Counted from the first letter of the stretch, positions 16,759 through 26,694 are shown. The stretch: 64,000 nucleotides of DNA from Lactobacillus sp. HBUAS51381 (GCF_012641095.1 NZ_JAAVSC010000002.1:1-64000); one strand, 5' to 3'. The notes: generated from the letters alone by a model not told the origin. A program made the numbers and translations.

Positions 16759-18171
16759 TTATAGGATATACCGTGACAAGTCCTTGTTTTGAACAATGTC
16801 GCCAATCTTATCGTTCACGTAGTTTTCGGTAATCGTGACGTCACCGGTCCCCATGTCAGGCCCTTCGTAAAGCAGGTCTTCCAGAAGCTTTTCCAGGACC
16901 GTCTGTAGCCGCCGTGCTCCGATGTTTTGGTTCTCATGGTTGAGCTCGAAGGCCAATTCGGCAATGCGTTCAATGGCTTCCATCGTGAAGGTCACCTTGA
17001 CGTTGTCGGTCCCAATCAACGCAATGTATTGCTTGATCAGCGCGTTGTTAGGTTCCGTTAAAATCCGGACAAAGTCTTGCTTGCTGAGGTCGTTTAATTC
17101 AACCCGAATTGGGAAACGACCTTGTAATTCGGCAATGAGGTCACTTGGCTTGGATTCAGCAAAGGCCCCGGCCGCAATGAAGAGAATGTGGTCGGTATCG
17201 ATGGTCCCATACTTGGTCTTAACCTGTGTTCCTTCAACGATTGGCAGGATATCCCGTTGGACCCCTTCGCGGGAAACGTCGCCACTATTTTGGCCACTGC
17301 CCTTGGCAATCTTATCGATTTCATCGAGGAAGATAATCCCCGTGTTTTCGGCCCGCTTGATGGCATCGTGATTGATATCGGCGTTGTTGACCAACTTTTC
17401 GGATTCTTCGCTGACCAAGATTTCACGGGCTTCGGCCACCGTAACGGTCCGCTTAATCCGCTTCTTTGGCATAATGGACCCTAAGGTATCGTTCAGATCA
17501 ATGCCCATTTGACCCAGCATATTGTTGTCGGTCGCACTCGCTTGTTGGGGATCGTCCATTTCGAGTTCAACGGTGTGATTCTCCAACAGGCCTTGGTTGA
17601 GTTGCTCCGTCAAGGATAGCCGTTCGTTGCGGATTTCATCGGTGACTTCTTCTTGTTCGCTCGGTGCGGTTGGCATCTGACCATTTTGCATCTGGGAGAA
17701 CATGTTCATCATGTTCGAGAAGTCGTTGTTGTTCTTGTTTTCCTTCTTCTTAGCGGGGGCTAGCAGCTTCACCAAGCGCTTGTTAGCGGCTTGGGTCGCG
17801 TCGGTCCGAACATTCTTAAATTGATCCTGCTTTTCCATGGCGACGGAAACTTCAACCAGATCACGAACCATGGATTCCACGTCACGGCCAACGTAGCCAA
17901 CTTCGGTGAACTTGCTGGCTTCGACCTTGGTGAATGGCGCATGCACAATCTTGGCTAACCGCCGCGCAATTTCGGTCTTCCCAACCCCGGTTGGTCCGAT
18001 CATGAGCATGTTCTTTGGTGAAATTTCTTCTTGCATGGCAGCATCCAGCTGCATGCGCCGGTAACGGTTCCGTAAGGCAATGGCGATGGCCTTCTTGGCT
18101 TCATCCTGGCCAATGACGTATTGGTCCAGTAAGCCGACAATCTCTTTAGGTGTTTTATTAATGGCGTCCAC
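16759..18171 (-). CDS. hslU: ATP-dependent protease ATPase subunit HslU
   Basis: A 470-residue AAA+ unfoldase. Walker A is GPTGVGKTE (about 59-67), and Walker B is in IIFLDEIDKIA. A long variable I domain lies between them and includes a Met/Gln/Asn-rich stretch around 150-180. The C-terminus ends LSRYIL, fitting the conserved tail that docks into HslV. It unfolds substrates for HslV. GTG start with GGAGG 8 nt upstream. xerC-hslV-hslU matches codV-codW-codX of B. subtilis, but no codY follows here. Confidence 0.95.
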   Translation of the reverse strand: MDAINKTPKEIVGLLDQYVIGQDEAKKAIAIALRNRYRRMQLDAAMQEEISPKNMLMIGPTGVGKTEIARRLAKIVHAPFTKVEASKFTEVGYVGRDVESMVRDLVEVSVAMEKQDQFKNVRTDATQAANKRLVKLLAPAKKKENKNNNDFSNMMNMFSQMQNGQMPTAPSEQEEVTDEIRNERLSLTEQLNQGLLENHTVELEMDDPQQASATDNNMLGQMGIDLNDTLGSIMPKKRIKRTVTVAEAREILVSEESEKLVNNADINHDAIKRAENTGIIFLDEIDKIAKGSGQNSGDVSREGVQRDILPIVEGTQVKTKYGTIDTDHILFIAAGAFAESKPSDLIAELQGRFPIRVELNDLSKQDFVRILTEPNNALIKQYIALIGTDNVKVTFTMEAIERIAELAFELNHENQNIGARRLQTVLEKLLEDLLYEGPDMGTGDVTITENYVNDKIGDIVQNKDLSRYIL

Positions 18172-18188
18172 TGTGCAGTCCTCCAGTT

Positions 18189-18731
18189 TTAAAGTTCTTC
18201 AGAAATAACGTTTTCGTTGGTAAAGATATCGATCCCACCGGCAATGTGAATGGCGCTTTCGGCAATTTCCTTGGCACTCATGTCGGTTGCGTGGTGGTGT
18301 AAGGCCGTGGCGGCGGCTAAGGCAAAGTTACCGCCGGACCCGATGGCGAGGATGTCATCATCGGGGGCGATGACTTCGCCGGACCCGGAGACCAGGAGCA
18401 TCTCGTCCTTGTCCATGACGATCAGTAAGGCCTCGAGCTTTTGTAAGGCTTGGTCGGACCGCCACTGCTTGGCCAGTTCGACGGCTGCCCGTTGTAGATT
18501 GCCGCTGTATTCGTTGAGTTGGCCTTCGAACTTTTCTTCGAGATTAAAGGCATCGGCGACACTACCGGCAAAGCCGACGACCACTTGGTTATTATAGATC
18601 CGCCGAATCTTATGGGCGGTTCCCTTCATGATGACCTTTTCGCCCATCGTGACTTGGCCATCACCGGCCATTGCGTTGTGACCGTTGTGCCGAACCGCAC
18701 AGATGGTCGTTGCTTCAAATTTTACTGGCAT
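18189..18731 (-). CDS. hslV: ATP-dependent protease proteolytic subunit HslV
   Basis: A 180-residue proteasome-like peptidase with [11 protein letters not shown] and GDGQVTMG near the N-terminus. The catalytic Thr of the family aligns with Thr8, so the protein starts with a seven-residue extension (MPVKFEA) that would have to be removed to expose it. B. subtilis CodW also has a short extension but is reported to use an N-terminal Ser; here residue 2 is Pro, so that option is missing. It sits between xerC and hslU with short spacers and forms the HslVU protease. Confidence 0.94.
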   Translation of the reverse strand: MPVKFEATTICAVRHNGHNAMAGDGQVTMGEKVIMKGTAHKIRRIYNNQVVVGFAGSVADAFNLEEKFEGQLNEYSGNLQRAAVELAKQWRSDQALQKLEALLIVMDKDEMLLVSGSGEVIAPDDDILAIGSGGNFALAAATALHHHATDMSAKEIAESAIHIAGGIDIFTNENVISEEL

Positions 18732-18744
18732 AATTATAATCTCC

Positions 18745-19677
18745 TTATGATTGTTTCGTGTGCGTGTGACCTTCAGTCGCCCGCGGGAAGAATTGGCGAT
18801 AGTCGCGTTGCAAGTGCTCTCGCGTCACATGTGTATAGATTTGCGTCGTCGACAGGCTGCTGTGACCCAACAGTTCCTGCACCGAACGCAGATCCGCCCC
18901 GTTGTTCAAAAGATGGGTGGCAAACGTGTGGCGCAGCATGTGGGGATGAATCTCACTGGTGAGACTGCTGCGTTTGATGATCTGATTCAGCAAATAGGTC
19001 ACCCCCGCCGTGGTCAGCTGACCACCGTGCGCGTTGATAAAGACAAAGTCGTGCTGTTGCTGGTAGCGCGTCATCAATGGCGTCCGCGCGGCCGTGAAAT
19101 AGGTCGTCAGGGCATCGCTAGCGTAGTGGCCAAACGGCACGTAACGCTCCTTATTGCCCTTCCCGTGAATCAACATGATCCGATTATCAAAATCAATATC
19201 GTGCAGTGTGAGGTTGACGCACTCGCTGACCCGAATACCCGTTCCATACAGCACCTCGAGTACCGCCGAATCTCGGGTCGCCAACTGTCGATTGGCATTG
19301 CCCGCGGCGGCCGTGAATAGCGCCGTCATTTCCCGTTCGTAGAAGAAACGTGGCAGGTGATTCTGGTGATGCTTGAGCTGAATGTAGGCGAACGGATCAT
19401 CCGTGGCTAGACCGTTACTCATCAAGAAGCTGTAGAACGACCGCAGAGTTGACAGCTTCCGCGCGATACTGGTTCGCGCGTAGTGGCGGTCGTAGAGGTT
19501 GCTGAGATAGACCTCCACGTCCAGCTGATCAATCTGCGTCCAGGGCTTCTCTCCGCCGTTGTCGCGAAGAAACTGGCTGAATTCGCTCAGATCTTCCTGG
19601 TAGGCCTTCACGGTTTCGGGTGAGTATTGCCGCTCCCCCTGCAGATACGTCATAAATTGTTCGACTGCTGAAGCCAC
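18745..19677 (-). CDS. xerC: Tyrosine recombinase XerC
   Basis: About 310 residues. The N-terminal core-binding domain is followed by a catalytic domain with GTGIRVSE (Arg), [14 protein letters not shown] (His, Arg), LLGHSS (His) and QIYTHV (catalytic Tyr). With XerD it resolves chromosome dimers at dif under FtsK control. GTG 19677 is chosen because AGGAGG then lies 8 nt away; the GTG at 19686 is part of that ribosome binding site. First gene of the xerC-hslV-hslU operon, with its own promoter. In related bacteria topA precedes it directly. Confidence 0.93.
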   Translation of the reverse strand: MASAVEQFMTYLQGERQYSPETVKAYQEDLSEFSQFLRDNGGEKPWTQIDQLDVEVYLSNLYDRHYARTSIARKLSTLRSFYSFLMSNGLATDDPFAYIQLKHHQNHLPRFFYEREMTALFTAAAGNANRQLATRDSAVLEVLYGTGIRVSECVNLTLHDIDFDNRIMLIHGKGNKERYVPFGHYASDALTTYFTAARTPLMTRYQQQHDFVFINAHGGQLTTAGVTYLLNQIIKRSSLTSEIHPHMLRHTFATHLLNNGADLRSVQELLGHSSLSTTQIYTHVTREHLQRDYRQFFPRATEGHTHTKQS

Positions 19678-19701
19678 GGCTGTCACCTCCTGTACGTGTT
19701 A

Positions 19702-19730
19702 ATGCTAGCAAACGCGGTCTAAAAACTCAA
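19702..19730 (-). promoter_or_regulatory. xerC-hslVU promoter
   Basis: On the minus strand TTGAGT (19730-19725), 17 nt, TAGCAT (19707-19702), with TG just before the -10. Confidence 0.6.
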
Positions 19731-19921
19731 CTAACTCATCAAAAAATGGGCGCCCGGATAGTCCCCCTGCTGATGGAGTGCCGATTGTGACTATAATTGG
19801 TTGATAATCCGTTTACGATTATAATAAACAGAATTAATTCGGAGGCTTGGAGTCGAAGACAAAAATCAGATGACTGTCAGCTATATTCGAACGAAATCAG
19901 CCAATTGATTTAATGACTGTG

Positions 19922-19950
19922 TTGACAAATATGATAAACATACGTATGAT
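19922..19950 (+). promoter_or_regulatory. Strong promoter with palindrome for the DUF2087 regulator and acetyltransferase
   Basis: TTGACA (19922-19927), 17 nt, TATGAT (19945-19950). CATACGTATG at 19939-19948 is a perfect 10-bp palindrome overlapping the -10, a possible autoregulatory operator. GGAGGG follows at 19961-19966. Confidence 0.7.
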
Positions 19951-19973
19951 GATAATCACTGGAGGGATACACG

Positions 19974-20726
19974 ATGGCTCTAACCGATTTAACTTTAACC
20001 GAACTTGAACAGGGCTGGCATCAGACCGAGACCGCTTTCGTTTGTAATTACTGTGAGGCGACCTTTGAGACGACTCAGGTCTTTCCCGTTGCCGGTAAAT
20101 TCTACCCTGCTGCGGAAATGATTCGACAGCATCTTACCACTGCCCACCCCAACGCCGTGGCCGATTTAATTCACACCTCAAGCAAATACAATCCGTTAAC
20201 GGCGAAACAACAAGCCTTACTCGTTGCCTTTGCCAGCGGAAATAAGGACGCCGAGATTGCACGAGAAATGGGCGTTGCCGCCGCAACGATTCGGCACCAA
20301 AAGTTTACTTTTCGGGAAAAGGCAAAACGGGCGAAACTTTACCTGGCCATTTACGATCGGGTCTTTGATCAACCCGCCGCCGAGGATGCCCTGATTACCT
20401 TACCGGAGCAAGGTGGAGCGGAAGATGATCGATTTGCCTTGACCACCTCGGAGTACCAACAGATGCTGGCGAAATACTTTACGTCCATGAGTCCACTACG
20501 GTTACAACGTTGGCCCAAGAAGCAAAAGCCAATCTTGGCTGTTCTCAGAGCCGTTGCCGCCACTATCCCCAGTGATCAGCGTTTCACGGAATCGGCATTG
20601 ACGGCCCGTCTAAAGCCTATTTACGCAGACTATCCGTTGTTGCGGCGCTATCTCGTGGATTATGGTTTTCTCAAGCGAACGACCAGTGGGCGTGCCTACT
20701 GGCGCAATTCCGATTATAAGATCTAA
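19974..20726 (+). CDS. DUF2087-domain transcriptional regulator with zinc-finger-like N-terminus
   Basis: A 250-residue protein with three visible parts. Residues 24-58 carry a C-x2-C ... H-x4-H pattern (CNYC and HLTTAH) like a zinc finger. About 75-120 forms a LuxR/GerE-like helix-turn-helix (LTAKQQALLVAFASGNKDAE then IAREMGVAAATIRHQKF). About 170-245 is a DUF2087 domain (KKQKPILAVLRAV and LRRYLVDYGFLKRTTSGRAYW). Such proteins are annotated as regulators in Firmicutes; the signal is unknown. The CAT-like gene follows after 38 bp, so it probably regulates that gene and itself. It lies opposite to the flanking xerC and topA. Confidence 0.82.
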   Translation: MALTDLTLTELEQGWHQTETAFVCNYCEATFETTQVFPVAGKFYPAAEMIRQHLTTAHPNAVADLIHTSSKYNPLTAKQQALLVAFASGNKDAEIAREMGVAAATIRHQKFTFREKAKRAKLYLAIYDRVFDQPAAEDALITLPEQGGAEDDRFALTTSEYQQMLAKYFTSMSPLRLQRWPKKQKPILAVLRAVAATIPSDQRFTESALTARLKPIYADYPLLRRYLVDYGFLKRTTSGRAYWRNSDYKI

Positions 20727-20764
20727 CGCAGAAATGACTGCATGAACAAGCTAAAGGAGCTATT

Positions 20765-21451
20765 ATGACCGACTTAAATACTGACTTCACCCCAATTGAC
20801 CAACAGAACTGGTCTCGTCGCGACTATTTTTACTATTTCACCAAGATGATGCCGACCGGCTTTACCCTAAACGTGGACATAGACGTCACGACGACTAAGA
20901 CTTGGCTGGCGGCGCGGCAGTTAAAATTTAACGCCGCTTACCTGTACCTCATCTCTAAGGTCATCACTCAGATCCCGGAATTCAGGATTGCGCGAACCCA
21001 GGATCAGCAATTGGTCCGATACGCCGTGCTTCACCCCGCCTACTCGGTAATGCACGCGGACGATCATAGTATTTCCAGTCTTTGGACGGCCTACGATCCG
21101 GACTTTCGGCAATTCTATCGCAATTATCTGACGGATCAGGAAACGTATGGGGCCCAACATTCGCCGATGCCCAAAGCCCCGCAAAGTGAAAACACCTATA
21201 TGATTGGCAGTATCCCGTGGACCCATTTTACCAGCTACACCCCGCTACCCTTCACGCCGCTAAACACGTTTTTCCCCGTGATCCAAGCGGGTCGGTACAC
21301 GTTGGTCGACCAACGGTGGCAAATGCCGCTGTCGGTAACAATTCATCATGCGGTCGCGGATGGTTACCACGTGAGTCAATTCTTAAACCAGGTACAAGCG
21401 GCGTTCAATCACCCAGAGACTTGGCTGATGACTGCATCGGGTGATGACTAA
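20765..21451 (+). CDS. Chloramphenicol acetyltransferase-like CoA-dependent acetyltransferase
   Basis: A 228-residue protein of the type A CAT fold. It has the catalytic HHAVADGYH motif (His194/195, Asp199, Gly200) at the C-terminus and the usual FxLxxxID-like strand near residue 35. Family members acetylate chloramphenicol or other small hydroxyl acceptors; many chromosomal lactobacillus homologues are untested, so antibiotic resistance should not be assumed. AAAGGAG precedes the ATG. It forms a two-gene operon with the DUF2087 regulator and ends in its own terminator. Confidence 0.85.
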   Translation: MTDLNTDFTPIDQQNWSRRDYFYYFTKMMPTGFTLNVDIDVTTTKTWLAARQLKFNAAYLYLISKVITQIPEFRIARTQDQQLVRYAVLHPAYSVMHADDHSISSLWTAYDPDFRQFYRNYLTDQETYGAQHSPMPKAPQSENTYMIGSIPWTHFTSYTPLPFTPLNTFFPVIQAGRYTLVDQRWQMPLSVTIHHAVADGYHVSQFLNQVQAAFNHPETWLMTASGDD

Positions 21452-21537
21452 TTTAATGGTGATAAGCCTTACCAGCTGGGGACTGGAGCGTGTTCGTGAA
21501 CTTTCAACCTTTAGTAAAACCAGCCTTAAATTTGATG

Positions 21538-21572
21538 AAGAGGTCTGAGACAAGCATTTCAGGCCTCTTTTC
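21538..21572 (+). terminator. Intrinsic terminator after the CAT-like gene
   Basis: AAGAGGTCTGA pairs with TCAGGCCTCTT (one G-U-type position), followed by TTT on the plus strand. Confidence 0.75.
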
Positions 21573-21580
21573 ATTTGCGC

Positions 21581-21613
21581 AAAAAGAGCCTGGGATACAG
21601 TTATCCCAGGCTC
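21581..21613 (-). terminator. Intrinsic terminator after topA
   Basis: A perfect 12-bp stem, GAGCCTGGGATA and its complement with a 4-nt loop, is followed by TTTTT on the minus strand. Confidence 0.95.
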
Positions 21614-21638
21614 CGTCTTAAATCGCTTAAACTGTTGG

Positions 21639-23750
21639 TTACTTCTGTGGTGCTTCTTCATAATCGCCGTTTGGACAAACGATCTGAACACCGCCACGAA
21701 TCTTCTTGGCAACCAGATAGTGACCATCCTTAGGACAATCACGACCGACTGGTTTATCCCATGACACGAAGTCACAGTCCGGATAGCGAGAACATCCGTA
21801 GAAGATCCGGTTCTTCTTAGACTTCCGTTCGATGACCTGACCCTTATGGCAAACGGGACAGGTGACGCCGATTTCCTTGACGATTGGCTTCGTATTTCGG
21901 CAATCTGGGAAACGTGAACAAGCGTAGAACTTCCCGTAACGGCCCATCTTGATGACCATAGGTGCCCCACAAATGTCACAATCGAAGCCAGCAGGTTCGT
22001 CACGAATCTGAATCTTCTCAATGGCATCTTCGGCATGTTCGACTTCGGTTGAAAACGGCTTGTAGAAGTCATCAATGACCTTGACCCAGTCTTGCTTACC
22101 TTCTTCAACCCCATCGAGCTCACCTTCGAGGTCGGCCGTAAAGCCAACGTCCACGATGTCGGGGAAGTAGTCCTTGATAATCTTATCCACGATTTCACCC
22201 AGTTCGGTGGGTTCAAACCGTCGTCCTACCAATTTAACGTAGTAACGGCGTTGAATCGTATCCAACGTTGGGGCATAGGTAGATGGTCGACCAACACCGT
22301 TTTCTTCCAGTGCCTTAATCAAATTGGCTTCGGAATACCGTGCTGGCGGCTGCGTAAAGTGTTGGGCCGGATCGGTCTTGGCCAGTTTCACTTGGTCACC
22401 GATCTCAAGGTCGGGTAGGAGGTTATCCTTTTCCTTACCGTCCTTGTAAATCTTCAAGAACCCTTCAAACTTCATCTTTGACCCGTTGGCCCGGAACGTT
22501 ACGCCATTTTGTTCCAACGTCACGGCCATGGTGTCCATCACGGCATTGGTCATTTGACTCGCAACAAACCGATTCCAGATAAGCTGGTATAACCGGAATT
22601 GATCCTTGTTCAGTCGTTCCTTTAAGCTGGCTGGCGTCCGGAATACGGAGGTCGGCCGGATGGCTTCATGGGCATCCTGTGCGCCTTCGGGTAATTTCCC
22701 CTTGATGGGCTTGGTGGCGGCGTATTCGGCACCGTACTTTTCATGAATAAACGTGGATGCTTCATGCTTTGCAATCGTCGAAATCCGCGTGGAATCGGTC
22801 CGCATATAGGTGATGAGCCCCTGCGTGCCTTCCTTGCCCAGGTTAATCCCTTCGTACAACTGCTGGGCGGCCATCATGGTCTTACGCGTCCGGAAGTTCA
22901 ACTTCCGGTTGGCGTCCTGTTGCATGGAACTCGTAGTAAATGGAGGTTGCGGCGAGCGTTTCCGTTCCTTACGTACCACGTTGGTGATGTCAAAGTCGCC
23001 CTTTTTATCGAGCTTGGCCAAGACATCTTGGACCGCGGCGTTGTCCTTCAGACCCGCCTTCTTCCCGTTAAGCCCGTAGAAACTGGCGCCAAACGTGTGC
23101 CGTGATTTTTTGAAATCAGCGTCGATTGTCCAGTACTCTTCCGGTTGGAACGCCTTAATTTCTTTTTCGCGTTCCAGAATCAGTGATAGGGCAATGGACT
23201 GTACCCGACCGGCACTTAGCCCCTTCTTAACCTTCTTCCACAGTAACGGCGAGATGGAATACCCCACCAGTCGATCCAAAATCCGCCGCGCCTGTTGCGC
23301 ATTAACCAGATTCATGTCGATAGAACGCGGGGTCTTAAAGGCCTCTTTAACGGCATCCTTGGTAATTTCATTAAAGGTCACCCGGTTCTTGTCGTTCACA
23401 TCCAGATTCAAGATGTGGGCCAAGTGCCAAGCAATGGATTCCCCTTCACGGTCAGGGTCAGATGCGAGGTAGACGGCCTTGGCCTTTTTAGCCTCGGATC
23501 GCAGTCCCTTGATGACATCACCCTTACCACGAATGGAAATATAATGTGGGTCATAGTTGTTATCGAAGTCGATTCCCATCGAACTCTTAGGTAAATCTCT
23601 GACGTGGCCGAGACTAGGCACAACCTTATAGGTGCGGCCTAAATATTTTTCAATGGTCTTAGCTTTAGCCGGTGATTCCACGATAACTAATTTCTTTTGC
23701 GGTTTCCGCCGCTTTTTCGTACTAGCTTTCGCTTTTGTCTTAGTCGGCAA
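21639..23750 (-). CDS. topA: DNA topoisomerase I
   Basis: A 703-residue type IA topoisomerase. The TOPRIM domain starts at [18 protein letters not shown] (about 21-38) and includes [11 protein letters not shown]. The active-site Tyr lies in [13 protein letters not shown]. Two to three C-terminal four-Cys zinc ribbons follow ([16 protein letters not shown], and a weaker last one). It relaxes negative supercoils. The start is TTG at 23750 with GAGGGAG upstream. It is the last gene of rbgA-rnhB-dprA-topA. Confidence 0.95.
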   Translation of the reverse strand: MPTKTKAKASTKKRRKPQKKLVIVESPAKAKTIEKYLGRTYKVVPSLGHVRDLPKSSMGIDFDNNYDPHYISIRGKGDVIKGLRSEAKKAKAVYLASDPDREGESIAWHLAHILNLDVNDKNRVTFNEITKDAVKEAFKTPRSIDMNLVNAQQARRILDRLVGYSISPLLWKKVKKGLSAGRVQSIALSLILEREKEIKAFQPEEYWTIDADFKKSRHTFGASFYGLNGKKAGLKDNAAVQDVLAKLDKKGDFDITNVVRKERKRSPQPPFTTSSMQQDANRKLNFRTRKTMMAAQQLYEGINLGKEGTQGLITYMRTDSTRISTIAKHEASTFIHEKYGAEYAATKPIKGKLPEGAQDAHEAIRPTSVFRTPASLKERLNKDQFRLYQLIWNRFVASQMTNAVMDTMAVTLEQNGVTFRANGSKMKFEGFLKIYKDGKEKDNLLPDLEIGDQVKLAKTDPAQHFTQPPARYSEANLIKALEENGVGRPSTYAPTLDTIQRRYYVKLVGRRFEPTELGEIVDKIIKDYFPDIVDVGFTADLEGELDGVEEGKQDWVKVIDDFYKPFSTEVEHAEDAIEKIQIRDEPAGFDCDICGAPMVIKMGRYGKFYACSRFPDCRNTKPIVKEIGVTCPVCHKGQVIERKSKKNRIFYGCSRYPDCDFVSWDKPVGRDCPKDGHYLVAKKIRGGVQIVCPNGDYEEAPQK

Positions 23751-23771
23751 ATGACATTACTCCCTCGGTGG

Positions 23772-23813
23772 GTAGGCAACCAAGTCCCGCTGTGTGCGAG
23801 CCCGGGTGCCTAC
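23772..23813 (-). promoter_or_regulatory. Hairpin in the dprA-topA spacer
   Basis: GTAGGCA at 23772 pairs with TGCCTAC at 23813, with an inner CC/GG, just upstream of the topA ribosome binding site. No T-run follows. It could be an mRNA processing or leader structure; function unknown. Confidence 0.35.
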
Positions 23814-23883
23814 GTACTTGTTTTTACGACGAACGCGTTGTTCGCTAAATTTTTCACTATAATCCCACTCATCGTATTTCAAG

Positions 23884-24777
23884 TTAGGGTAACTTGTCAA
23901 CTAAAAGTTCTTCCATTATATGTTCAGAATTCAAGATTGGTTTCGCACCGGCCAGAATTAATTCGTTGGTTCCCACGGAATTTTGGCCGTCAATCGTACC
24001 CGGAACGGCCAAAACATTTTGATTTTCCTGTAAGGCAATATTGGCCGTAATCAGGCTCCCCGAGCGGTGTGCGGCCTCCACGACCAAGACACTCTGGGAC
24101 AATCCGGCGATGATGCGATTTCGTTCTGGAAAATGGTGACGAGCGCCGGGGGTGCCCCACGGATATTCCGATAAGATTAATTGTTGATGGGCCAAAATTT
24201 TCATCAACTCCCGATTGGCCGCCGGATAACAGCTATCTAATCCGGTTCCAATGACGGCAATCGTTGTGCCCCGATGTGCGAGCGCGACTTGATGGGCCAA
24301 CGTATCCACCCCTTGAGCCAATCCCGACACTAAGCAAACGCGCTGCTCAACCACATCTGGTAGTAGCTGGCGCATGGCGCGTAAGGCATAATCCGTGGGA
24401 TGTCGAGACCCGACAACGGCGAGCTGGGGTCCCCGCAATCGCCTTAAATCGCCCAGAAAGTACAAGGCCAGTGGCGGCGCGTAGGTCTCGCGCAATTGCT
24501 CGGGATAAGCGGCATCGGCAATTGTGAGACACCCGCTGTGCGTTAGGTTCTCCGTGACGGTATCGTTGGTCTCTCGGCTAAATAGGTCGAGCTGTAACGC
24601 CGCCGTCAACGTTGCGTTCAACCCTAACGCCTCCGCCAGTTGGGTGACCACGGTCGAATCCACGAGTTGAATTTCGGGATGAATCAGGAGCCAGCGCCAA
24701 CAGGCATTGGCTGTGCGTTGACCGATGCCGCGTACCAAGTTTAGCCGCATGAAAAAATCACGAAGTGTCAGTTGCAT
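23884..24777 (-). CDS. dprA: DNA-processing protein DprA
   Basis: A 297-residue protein with an N-terminal helical part (GIGQRTANACW) and a Rossmann-type core. The core has LAVVGSRHPTDYA, VSGLAQGVDTLAHQVAL and PERNRIIAGLS, ending in PGTIDGQNSVGTNELI. DprA loads RecA onto incoming single-stranded DNA during natural transformation. ATG 24777 fits AGGAGG with 8-nt spacing. It lies between rnhB and topA, as in B. subtilis. Confidence 0.94.
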   Translation of the reverse strand: MQLTLRDFFMRLNLVRGIGQRTANACWRWLLIHPEIQLVDSTVVTQLAEALGLNATLTAALQLDLFSRETNDTVTENLTHSGCLTIADAAYPEQLRETYAPPLALYFLGDLRRLRGPQLAVVGSRHPTDYALRAMRQLLPDVVEQRVCLVSGLAQGVDTLAHQVALAHRGTTIAVIGTGLDSCYPAANRELMKILAHQQLILSEYPWGTPGARHHFPERNRIIAGLSQSVLVVEAAHRSGSLITANIALQENQNVLAVPGTIDGQNSVGTNELILAGAKPILNSEHIMEELLVDKLP

Positions 24778-24804
24778 CACAACAACCTCCTAGTCTCTTT
24801 AGGA

Positions 24805-25593
24805 CTAACTCCGTGATTGGGCGTCAATTATTTTTTGAACCGGCGAAAAAGTTTTGCGATGAATAGGCGTGACGCCCCGATCGGCCAGTCCAGCTAGATG
24901 TTCGGCCGTGCCATAACCTGCGTTATGCCTAAAGCCATAGCCGGGGTAGAGCCGATCGTAGGTGTCCATCAGGTGGTCCCGGTAGACCTTGGCGACGATG
25001 CTGGCGGCGGCGACACTGGCACTCTTCGCGTCACCCTTAATTAACCGCGTTTGCGGCAGATCAACCGGAATCTGCATGGCGTCTACGATGAGATGTTGCG
25101 GGGCCACGCCTAGGCCCAGGACGGCCCGCTGCATGGCTACCCGCGTTGCTTGGTAAATGTTGATCTGATCAATTAAATCACTACTGCCAATCCCCACGCT
25201 AACGACCGTCGCCTGGGCCAAAATCAGTGGGTACAGTCGCTCACGCTCCTTGGGCGTCAACTGTTTGGAATCGTTGACCAACGGAATGTCGAAGTCTTCG
25301 GGCAAAATGACTGCACTGGTCACCACCGGACCGGCGAGTGGACCGCGACCGACCTCATCGATTCCGGCGACCAGCTTCCCGGCGGCCCAGAGTTCACGTT
25401 CGTAGTGGAGTCGCTCCTGAAAAGCACGTTCAGCGGCCGCCTGCTTGTCCAGGCGCCGTTTAATCTGGCTAAGGAGCTGTTGGGCCCCCTTGCGTGAATC
25501 GGCCGCCAGCGTGACGAGACGCGGGTCAGTGGGGTCGGCCAGATCGGCCAAATCTCGTTTGAGGCTGGCAAGGCTAGGTTGTTTACTGCTCAC
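24805..25593 (-). CDS. rnhB: Ribonuclease HII
   Basis: About 262 residues. A helical N-terminal extension of about 70 residues, seen in Bacillus RnhB, precedes the catalytic domain. The domain starts [17 protein letters not shown] (Asp and Glu ligands) and continues with [21 protein letters not shown]. It removes ribonucleotides from DNA. The start is GTG 25593 or GTG 25602; either overlaps the end of rbgA, implying coupled translation. Confidence 0.93.
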   Translation of the reverse strand: MSSKQPSLASLKRDLADLADPTDPRLVTLAADSRKGAQQLLSQIKRRLDKQAAAERAFQERLHYERELWAAGKLVAGIDEVGRGPLAGPVVTSAVILPEDFDIPLVNDSKQLTPKERERLYPLILAQATVVSVGIGSSDLIDQINIYQATRVAMQRAVLGLGVAPQHLIVDAMQIPVDLPQTRLIKGDAKSASVAAASIVAKVYRDHLMDTYDRLYPGYGFRHNAGYGTAEHLAGLADRGVTPIHRKTFSPVQKIIDAQSRS

Positions 25594-26446
25594 TGGAATC
25601 ACCAGCTAATGGTGCCCGATCGAGTGTGAATCCGCCTAATTTCTTACGCCGAGCATCTAAGATTAGTCGTTCACTTGCCCGTTCATAGTCGTCGCGCATA
25701 CCGACTTTTGCCGTAATCTTGAGTAACAGGTCCACATCACTCAGATCAAGGTCGGCATCGTTCAGGTGGTACCGTTCCAGCAGTGCCGCTGCGTGGTATT
25801 TACGGAAGAAGCTAAGCGCGTACAGGGCAACGTCGTCCTTAGCGTACAGCTTGTCTTTAATCGCGCCAGTTAAGGCTAATTTCTGTGCGGTTTCCTGATC
25901 CTTGAACTTTGGCCAGAGAATGCCCGGGGTATCTAGCAACTCCAAACGATTGCTGGAACGTAGCCATTGCTGCCCCTTGGTGACCCCCGGGGTATCCCCA
26001 ACCTGTGCGGCCTTACGGTTGACCAAATGATTCAACAGCGTGGATTTCCCCACGTTCGGAACCCCAACCGTCATCGCACGCATCGGGCGTTCTTTCAAGC
26101 CCTTGGCCTGTTCGGCGGCCAACTTATCCGCTAGAATGTCCAAGGCAATCTTCGTGATCTGCTTGGGCGTCACGTTGGCCCGCGAGTCAATGGCGATAGC
26201 GGCCTGCTGATGGGCGCGGTAATAATTGAGCCAAGCCGCGGTTTGTTGCGGATCAGCGAGATCCTTCTTGGTTAAAATAATTAAATGGGGCTTGTGTTGC
26301 GCGATTCGGGCGACCTCGGGATTCCGTGAGGCGGCGGGAATCCGCGCGTCCACGAGTTCAAAGACGATATCGACCAGGTGGATGTTTTCCTCCATCTGCC
26401 GAATGGCCTTCGCCATATGCCCCGGGAACCAGTTAATGTTGCTCAT
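25583..26446 (-). CDS. rbgA: Ribosome biogenesis GTPase RbgA (YlqF)
   Basis: A 287-residue circularly permuted GTPase: the G4 motif TKKD comes before G1 GVPNVGKST and G3 LDTPG. The N-terminus has [10 protein letters not shown], typical of YlqF. It acts in late assembly of the 50S subunit. AAAGGAG precedes the ATG. It is first in the operon with rnhB, dprA and topA, after a leader of about 180 nt. Confidence 0.95.
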   Translation of the reverse strand: MSNINWFPGHMAKAIRQMEENIHLVDIVFELVDARIPAASRNPEVARIAQHKPHLIILTKKDLADPQQTAAWLNYYRAHQQAAIAIDSRANVTPKQITKIALDILADKLAAEQAKGLKERPMRAMTVGVPNVGKSTLLNHLVNRKAAQVGDTPGVTKGQQWLRSSNRLELLDTPGILWPKFKDQETAQKLALTGAIKDKLYAKDDVALYALSFFRKYHAAALLERYHLNDADLDLSDVDLLLKITAKVGMRDDYERASERLILDARRKKLGGFTLDRAPLAGDSSEQ

Positions 26447-26571
26447 AGTGTTCTCTCCTTTGTGATATCAACGTTTATAGCGTTTTTTAAATTTTTAAAT
26501 GACTAGAATGTACCCTTGATTTGTCATGTGCCCGAGGCAGTTGGAAACCTAGAGGATCACCACTTCAAGCG

Positions 26572-26643
26572 ACGATGATTTTCTAAGTCAATCATCGTTT
26601 TAGAAACTGACAAACCAGACCAATACCGCCCTTTATTCTACCA
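26572..26643 (-). promoter_or_regulatory. Extended -10 promoter and leader hairpin upstream of rbgA
   Basis: TAGAAT at 26640-26635 with an extended TGG suggests a start near 26627. Within the resulting 180-nt leader, ACGATGATT (26572-26580) and AATCATCGT (26590-26598) form a perfect 9-bp stem. The rest of the gap (26447-26571 and 26599-26634) shows nothing further. Confidence 0.4.
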
Positions 26644-26694
26644 TTTTATGCCCAACTATAGCGCGAAATTATCGGACATAACGGGATGGACACT

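Noticed and set aside
21217-21444. Plus-strand frame in another phase of the CAT-like gene
   Set aside because: The in-phase frame carries the full HHAVADG motif; this one has no family features.
21383-22216. 277-codon minus-strand frame overlapping topA
   Set aside because: Same strand, shifted frame inside topA; the translation is low-complexity Ser/Arg and lacks any domain, while topA is clear.
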